Assembly (NCBI GenBank): GCA_910576205.1
Contig: CAJTHL010000001.1
Location: 1 to 64,000, forward strand
DNA length: 64,000 bases
Source of the DNA: Clostridia bacterium
GTDB taxonomy: Bacteria; Bacillota; Clostridia; Lachnospirales; Lachnospiraceae
Direction: 5' to 3'
The translations under genes were made by a program, and so were the position numbers. Shown in pieces: positions 60,257-64,000 of this stretch. Under the pieces are notes generated by a model. The model worked only from the letters and a program-made list of their open reading frames with translations. It ran no database searches and was not told the DNA's origin. Positions within the stretch are counted from its first letter, which is position 1, and each line of letters starts with the position of its first letter.

Positions 60257-61210
60257 TTATCTTCTTTTTTTCTTTGTGGTGATATCTATAAGCACAGCCG
60301 CGATAATGATGATTCCCTTCACGATCTGCTGCCAGTAGGACGAGACCTTTAAGAGGTCCAGCCCGTTTTTCAGCACTCCTACAATCAGCGCGCCTATGAC
60401 GGTGCTTAAGACGCTTCCCTCCCCGCCGGACAGACTGGCTCCGCCTATGACGCAGGCCGTGATGGCATCCATCTCATATCCCTCTCCCGCAATGGGCGAG
60501 CCGCTCATAACCCGGGATGAAATAATGATGCCGGATACGGCTGACACAAAGCCTGTTATCATGTAAACAATCATTTTTACCCTTCTCACATTGATGCCGG
60601 ACACCCTGGCGGACTGCTCGTTTCCGCCTACGGCATACACATGGCGGCCAAATTTCGTATAGTGCAGAAGCACAACCCCAAGAAGGATTATCACCACAAA
60701 AATAATCACCGGATTTGGCACCCCAAACAGAAAGCCGCCGCCTATGGCAGTGTACGCGTCACTCAGATCAATGATGGGACGGCCGTTGTTGTAGAGCTGG
60801 GCTACGCCCCGAAGCAGGGTCATCATGCCCAGGGTTGTGATAAAGGGAGGCACCTCCCCGTACGCGATAAGCACTCCATTGACCGCTCCCGCCGCCACGC
60901 CCACAGCGACTCCCGCCAGCAGGGACACAAAAAGCGGATATTCCCCCGGATGGGCCAGACTTGTGGCCACCATGGCCGTGACGCCCGCTATGGACCCCAC
61001 AGACAGGTCGATTCCCCCTGTGATAATCACAAAGGCCATTCCCACAGAGATAATCCCTGTGATGGATACCTGCCTGAATATATTGGAAAAATTACGGATA
61101 TTTAAAAATGACGGCGTTAGGACAGACAGCACGGCACAGATCAGAAGAAGAATCATCACAATGCCGAATCTCTCAAAAAATCCGCTGACGGTTATTTTTC
61201 CTGCTCTCAT
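60257..61210 (-). CDS. RbsC-type sugar ABC permease
   Basis: A 317-residue membrane protein of the RbsC/XylH family, with eight to ten spans and family signatures GMAFVIITGGIDLSVGSIAGVTAM, NGVLIAYGEVPPFITTLGMM, YAVGGNEQSARVSGINVRRVK and GEGSVLSTVIGALIVGVLKNGLDLL. It forms the transmembrane path of the importer. It starts one base after the ATPase stop. Confidence 0.95.
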   Translation of the reverse strand: MRAGKITVSGFFERFGIVMILLLICAVLSVLTPSFLNIRNFSNIFRQVSITGIISVGMAFVIITGGIDLSVGSIAGVTAMVATSLAHPGEYPLFVSLLAGVAVGVAAGAVNGVLIAYGEVPPFITTLGMMTLLRGVAQLYNNGRPIIDLSDAYTAIGGGFLFGVPNPVIIFVVIILLGVVLLHYTKFGRHVYAVGGNEQSARVSGINVRRVKMIVYMITGFVSAVSGIIISSRVMSGSPIAGEGYEMDAITACVIGGASLSGGEGSVLSTVIGALIVGVLKNGLDLLKVSSYWQQIVKGIIIIAAVLIDITTKKKRR

Positions 61211-61211
61211 T

Positions 61212-62720
61212 TTATTGTTCCCTCCTTCCTATGGCCAGGCTCATAATCCGTTCCTGGCTGAATTCCTCCCGCTTAAGCTCTCCCATAAGCTCTCCGTCAT
61301 GGAGAACAAGGGCCCTGTCGCTCATGCCTATGATCTCGGGAAGCTCCGAGGAAATCATAATGACTGCCTTGTTTTTCGCCGCGAATTCCCACATCATCCT
61401 ATGAATCTCCGCCTTTGCCGCCACGTCGATTCCCCTTGTGGGCTCATCGAAGATAATCATCTCCGGATCGCCCATCATCCATTTTGCCAGAACCACCTTC
61501 TGCTGATTACCGCCGCTTAAGGTCTCTGCCTTTACCCACAGGGAGGGGCATTTCACCCGGAATTCTCCCGCTATCTTTTCCACCTCTCTTTGCTCCTTCC
61601 CTGGCCTTAGAAACATTTTCCCCACACAGAAGTCGTCCAGATGGACAATGGAAATATTGTCCTTTACGCTGGCGTTGAGGTTGAGTCCCAGTATCTTCCG
61701 GTCTTCTGACACCAGGGCAATCCCCCTCTTGATGGCGTCCCTCTCCGACCCGATTTCCACCGGCTCTCCTTCCACGCAGATTTCCCCCTCATCCAGGGGC
61801 TCCATTTCAAAGATGGTCTCCGCCAGCTCCGTGCGCCCTGCTCCCATAAGACCCGCGATTCCCAGAATCTCTCCCCTTCGGACCTGGAAGCTGATATTCC
61901 TGAATTTGTTGCTGCGGGAAGCGTTTTTCACCTCCAGGAACACTTCTCCCGGCCGGGCGTCCCCTCTGGGATAGATATCCCCCACCGTGCGCCCCACCAT
62001 GGCGGAGATGAGCTCTTCCTCTGTCAGCTCTTTTGCAGGCTTCTGGCAGATAAACCGGCCGTCCCGCAGCACAATGATGTCGTCCGCAATGCGGAAAATC
62101 TCGTCCATTTTGTGGGAAATGTAGATAATGGTTCTCCCCTGGTCTCGCAGCTGGCCTATCACCCGGAACAGCTCGTCCACCTCCGAGTCGGTTATGGCTG
62201 AGGTGGGCTCGTCCATGATAATAATGGAAGCTCCAAAGGAGACTGCTTTGATGGCCTCCACCATCTGCATCTGGGCCACGCTTAACGCCTTCATTTTCTC
62301 CGTAGGGTCAATGGATATTTTCATGTCCTCCAGCAGCTTTTCTGCCTGTCGGTTCTGCTCCTTGAAATCCACCAGGAGTCCTGTCTTTAAGAGAATCTCC
62401 CTGCCCAGGAAAATGTTTTCCGCCACGGTCATCAGCGGCACCGGGTTCAGCTCCTGGTGAATCATGGAAATCCCGTGGACTATGGCGTCCTGGAGGGAGC
62501 TTAAGCGGATTTCCTCTTCCCCTATGTAAATGCTTCCTGTATACTGGGTATACAGGCCAATGAGGATTTTCATCAGCGTGGATTTTCCGGCCCCGTTCTC
62601 CCCCATAAGGGCCGTCACCTTTCCCCGGCGGAATGAAACGCTTACGTCGTCCAGGGCCTTTACCCCCGGAAAGCCGATGGTTATGTGCTCCATCCGCAGC
62701 GCGTACTCTGATCTATTCAT
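61212..62720 (-). CDS. RbsA-type double ABC ATPase
   Basis: A 502-residue protein with two ABC cassettes, as in RbsA/XylG/MglA. The first (residues about 8-235) has Walker A GENGAGKST, signature-region LSVAQMQMVEA and Walker B IIIMDEPTSAI. The second (about 250-495) has the degenerate Walker A GLMGAGRTE, signature LSGGNQQKVVLAKW and Walker B IIFDEPTRGID. It energises import of the sugar. The start overlaps the end of the UroD-like gene by 8 bp. Confidence 0.95.
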   Translation of the reverse strand: MNRSEYALRMEHITIGFPGVKALDDVSVSFRRGKVTALMGENGAGKSTLMKILIGLYTQYTGSIYIGEEEIRLSSLQDAIVHGISMIHQELNPVPLMTVAENIFLGREILLKTGLLVDFKEQNRQAEKLLEDMKISIDPTEKMKALSVAQMQMVEAIKAVSFGASIIIMDEPTSAITDSEVDELFRVIGQLRDQGRTIIYISHKMDEIFRIADDIIVLRDGRFICQKPAKELTEEELISAMVGRTVGDIYPRGDARPGEVFLEVKNASRSNKFRNISFQVRRGEILGIAGLMGAGRTELAETIFEMEPLDEGEICVEGEPVEIGSERDAIKRGIALVSEDRKILGLNLNASVKDNISIVHLDDFCVGKMFLRPGKEQREVEKIAGEFRVKCPSLWVKAETLSGGNQQKVVLAKWMMGDPEMIIFDEPTRGIDVAAKAEIHRMMWEFAAKNKAVIMISSELPEIIGMSDRALVLHDGELMGELKREEFSQERIMSLAIGRREQ

Positions 62721-64000
62721 ATCTCCCGGTCTCCTCTATGCACCTTCTGCAAAGGTCTGTCCACCTGCGGTAACGGCCTGGGTCCTTCTGACAGGTGTGG
62801 GTGTCCTTCATAATAATCTCCACACAGTTCTCTCTGGTGGCCTTCAGCATGTCCGTCACGTAGCCCCCCAGAAACTCCTCGTTGTAGTTGTTGATAAAGT
62901 AGGAGGGATTGGGCTTCCAGGAGTAGACCGCCTTCCTGCCAAGCTTCTGTGCGCATTTTTGCACATCCGCCCAGGGGGAGATGGATATCCGCCGCATATT
63001 GGGGGCTTTTAAGACATTTTCCAGCTTGTTCTCCAGGGGCTCGCAGCAGCCGTAGGCCGCCAGTCCAAAGGGCTCTAAAAGCCTCCGCTCATACTGCATT
63101 ACAAACTCCTCATGCTGCTGGGGGGATACGCTTGTAAACTCCTGGGATTCTGCCAGAGCCCAGAGATTTTTTAAGTCCGCCGCCCCTTTGTCATTCTGGG
63201 GCAGCTCCCGGGTGTATCCCACGCCGCCTGTCCCCACATAGCAGAAATCATTATTCAGCTCCAGCAAATCCAACTCCTGGTACTGGCGGATCATTCCCCG
63301 GAATCCCTCCTCGAAAATATGCATGGCCTCATGGGTCATTTGGGGCTCCTCGTAAAGATCGTACAAAACGTTCTCCAGTCCCCGCAGATCTGTGTACATC
63401 TCCATAAGGTTAAAAATAATGTATTTCTTTCCCACCAGCCTTACATCCAGAATATCCCCCAGAATATCCTGTTCGATCTGAAATTTCTCCAGGGTCCGCT
63501 TCTCGTCGTAGGAAACCAGGGGGGCTTTGATTTTTTTCAGGTCCCGGGGCCCTTCGATGAGAGGGTTGAATGGCATGGCGTTTCCGTTAAAAGCGAAGTC
63601 CTTTTCCCAGACCAGGAGGGTATAACCGATAGCGCTGTCTATGGTGGATGCGTTTCCAAGAGCCGCATTCCTCTCTCCGGCCTTGCGGACTCCCCAGCCG
63701 CTGTCTGTGATGATCTTTTCTACCTCCCAGATATCCTCCACCGCGGAATCGTCGTTGATGTTTTCCGCCCGGTAGAGCCTGGCCCGCAAAAGCCACTCCA
63801 TCCTTCTGGCCTGCTCATCCTCACACAGCAGCATCTCCGGGGTAATAATCTCCCTCCAGCCGCCCTCCGGAAATACCAGCAGCAGAGGCTTTGTACTTTT
63901 CAGATCATTGTGCTGATACCAGGCCTCTTTCCTCTCCTGCATAACAGGCTGCAGGGATAAGTCTTTTAACCGCACCGCCAGCTCCCTGATTATCTTCCTC
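62713..64000 (-). CDS. UroD-family (methylcobamide methyltransferase-like) protein, 5' end beyond right edge
   Basis: At least 428 residues. The frame stays open to the right edge with sensible sequence before the first possible GTG (RKIIRELAVRLKDLSLQPVMQERKEAWYQHNDLK), so the true start lies outside. The barrel belongs to a divergent branch of the UroD/MtaA superfamily: PLLLVFPEGGWREIITPEMLLCEDEQARRMEW, YEEPQMTHEAMHIFEEGF, YGCCEPLENKLENVLKAPNMRRISISPWADV and MKDTHTC near the end. The CC and HTC motifs could bind zinc, as in methylcobamide:thiol methyltransferases. It precedes the sugar importer genes with an 8-bp overlap. A dedicated corrinoid protein is not visible in the window. Confidence 0.75.
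   Translation of the reverse strand, partial: RKIIRELAVRLKDLSLQPVMQERKEAWYQHNDLKSTKPLLLVFPEGGWREIITPEMLLCEDEQARRMEWLLRARLYRAENINDDSAVEDIWEVEKIITDSGWGVRKAGERNAALGNASTIDSAIGYTLLVWEKDFAFNGNAMPFNPLIEGPRDLKKIKAPLVSYDEKRTLEKFQIEQDILGDILDVRLVGKKYIIFNLMEMYTDLRGLENVLYDLYEEPQMTHEAMHIFEEGFRGMIRQYQELDLLELNNDFCYVGTGGVGYTRELPQNDKGAADLKNLWALAESQEFTSVSPQQHEEFVMQYERRLLEPFGLAAYGCCEPLENKLENVLKAPNMRRISISPWADVQKCAQKLGRKAVYSWKPNPSYFINNYNEEFLGGYVTDMLKATRENCVEIIMKDTHTCQKDPGRYRRWTDLCRRCIEETGRYE

Overview
The window looks like a chromosomal segment of a gut-type Clostridia acetogen, most plausibly Lachnospiraceae-like. The reasons are acetyl-CoA synthase (acsB) with a corrinoid-activating ASKHA ferredoxin protein and a group-B-like [FeFe] hydrogenase, pyruvate phosphate dikinase, butyrate kinase and phosphotransbutyrylase, methyl-accepting chemoreceptors, BlaI/BlaR1/MecA-type cell-wall genes, strong AGGAGG ribosome sites and IS256, IS30 and IS3 elements. 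The species cannot be fixed from sequence alone. No rRNA, tRNA or CRISPR array was seen.

Layout. 0-1.2 kb: end of an IS256 element, a YafQ/DinJ-type toxin-antitoxin pair and a gene remnant, all AT-rich. 1.3-10.2 kb: a fermentation cluster of two divergent transcription units (UlaG-like lactonase, APC permease, UroD-like protein, thiolase, butyrate kinase and transaldolase leftward; phosphotransbutyrylase and a beta-keto-acid cleavage enzyme rightward). They start from overlapping face-to-face promoters around a single FadR/GntR-type operator; the GntR gene lies just downstream. 10.2-23.5 kb: acetogenesis and corrinoid module (GntR plus RACo-like activator; [FeFe] hydrogenase plus a NitT/TauT-type ABC transporter with fused permease-ATPase; acsB; BtuFCD-like importer plus flavodoxin). 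23.5-30.6 kb: XRE-type membrane regulator and a five-gene operon of two zinc-ribbon membrane proteins bracketing an ABC-2 exporter. 30.7-36.8 kb: BlaI, BlaR1, a DUF-type lipoprotein-like protein and a MecA-like PBP, with matching operators at both ends. 36.9-43.8 kb: hydantoinase-family ASKHA protein, an orphan sugar-type binding lipoprotein and two chemoreceptors.

44.0-47.0 kb is a strongly AT-rich island holding a two-gene unit: a small Panacea/SocA-like protein and an HD-domain phosphohydrolase. It is flanked by imperfect direct repeats and by an IS256 remnant, and ends in an unusual G-rich polypurine tract. 47.0-51.7 kb has ppdK and an AAA+ ATPase fused to an RNA-polymerase alpha-CTD-like domain. 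52.1-54.2 kb is an IS30 element broken by an IS3-family (IS150-type) insertion whose own orfB is frameshifted. 54.2-64 kb is a leftward sugar operon: UroD-like protein (cut by the right edge), RbsA/RbsC/RbsB-type ABC transporter, cupin protein, L-xylulokinase-like FGGY kinase, L-ribulose-5-P 3-epimerase-like protein and LacI-family regulator.

Functionally, the left cluster would turn a beta-keto/amino acid-type substrate into acyl-CoA and acyl-phosphate for ATP. The 11-23 kb block supports Wood-Ljungdahl carbon fixation and its corrinoid supply. The right operon feeds a pentose or pentulose into the pentose phosphate pathway. UroD-family proteins in both catabolic clusters of a corrinoid-dependent acetogen raise the possibility of methyl-group harvesting. 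The best candidates for undescribed biology are the HD/Panacea-like island, the BKACE-Ptb-Buk cluster with its promoter arrangement, and the alpha-CTD/AAA+ fusion.
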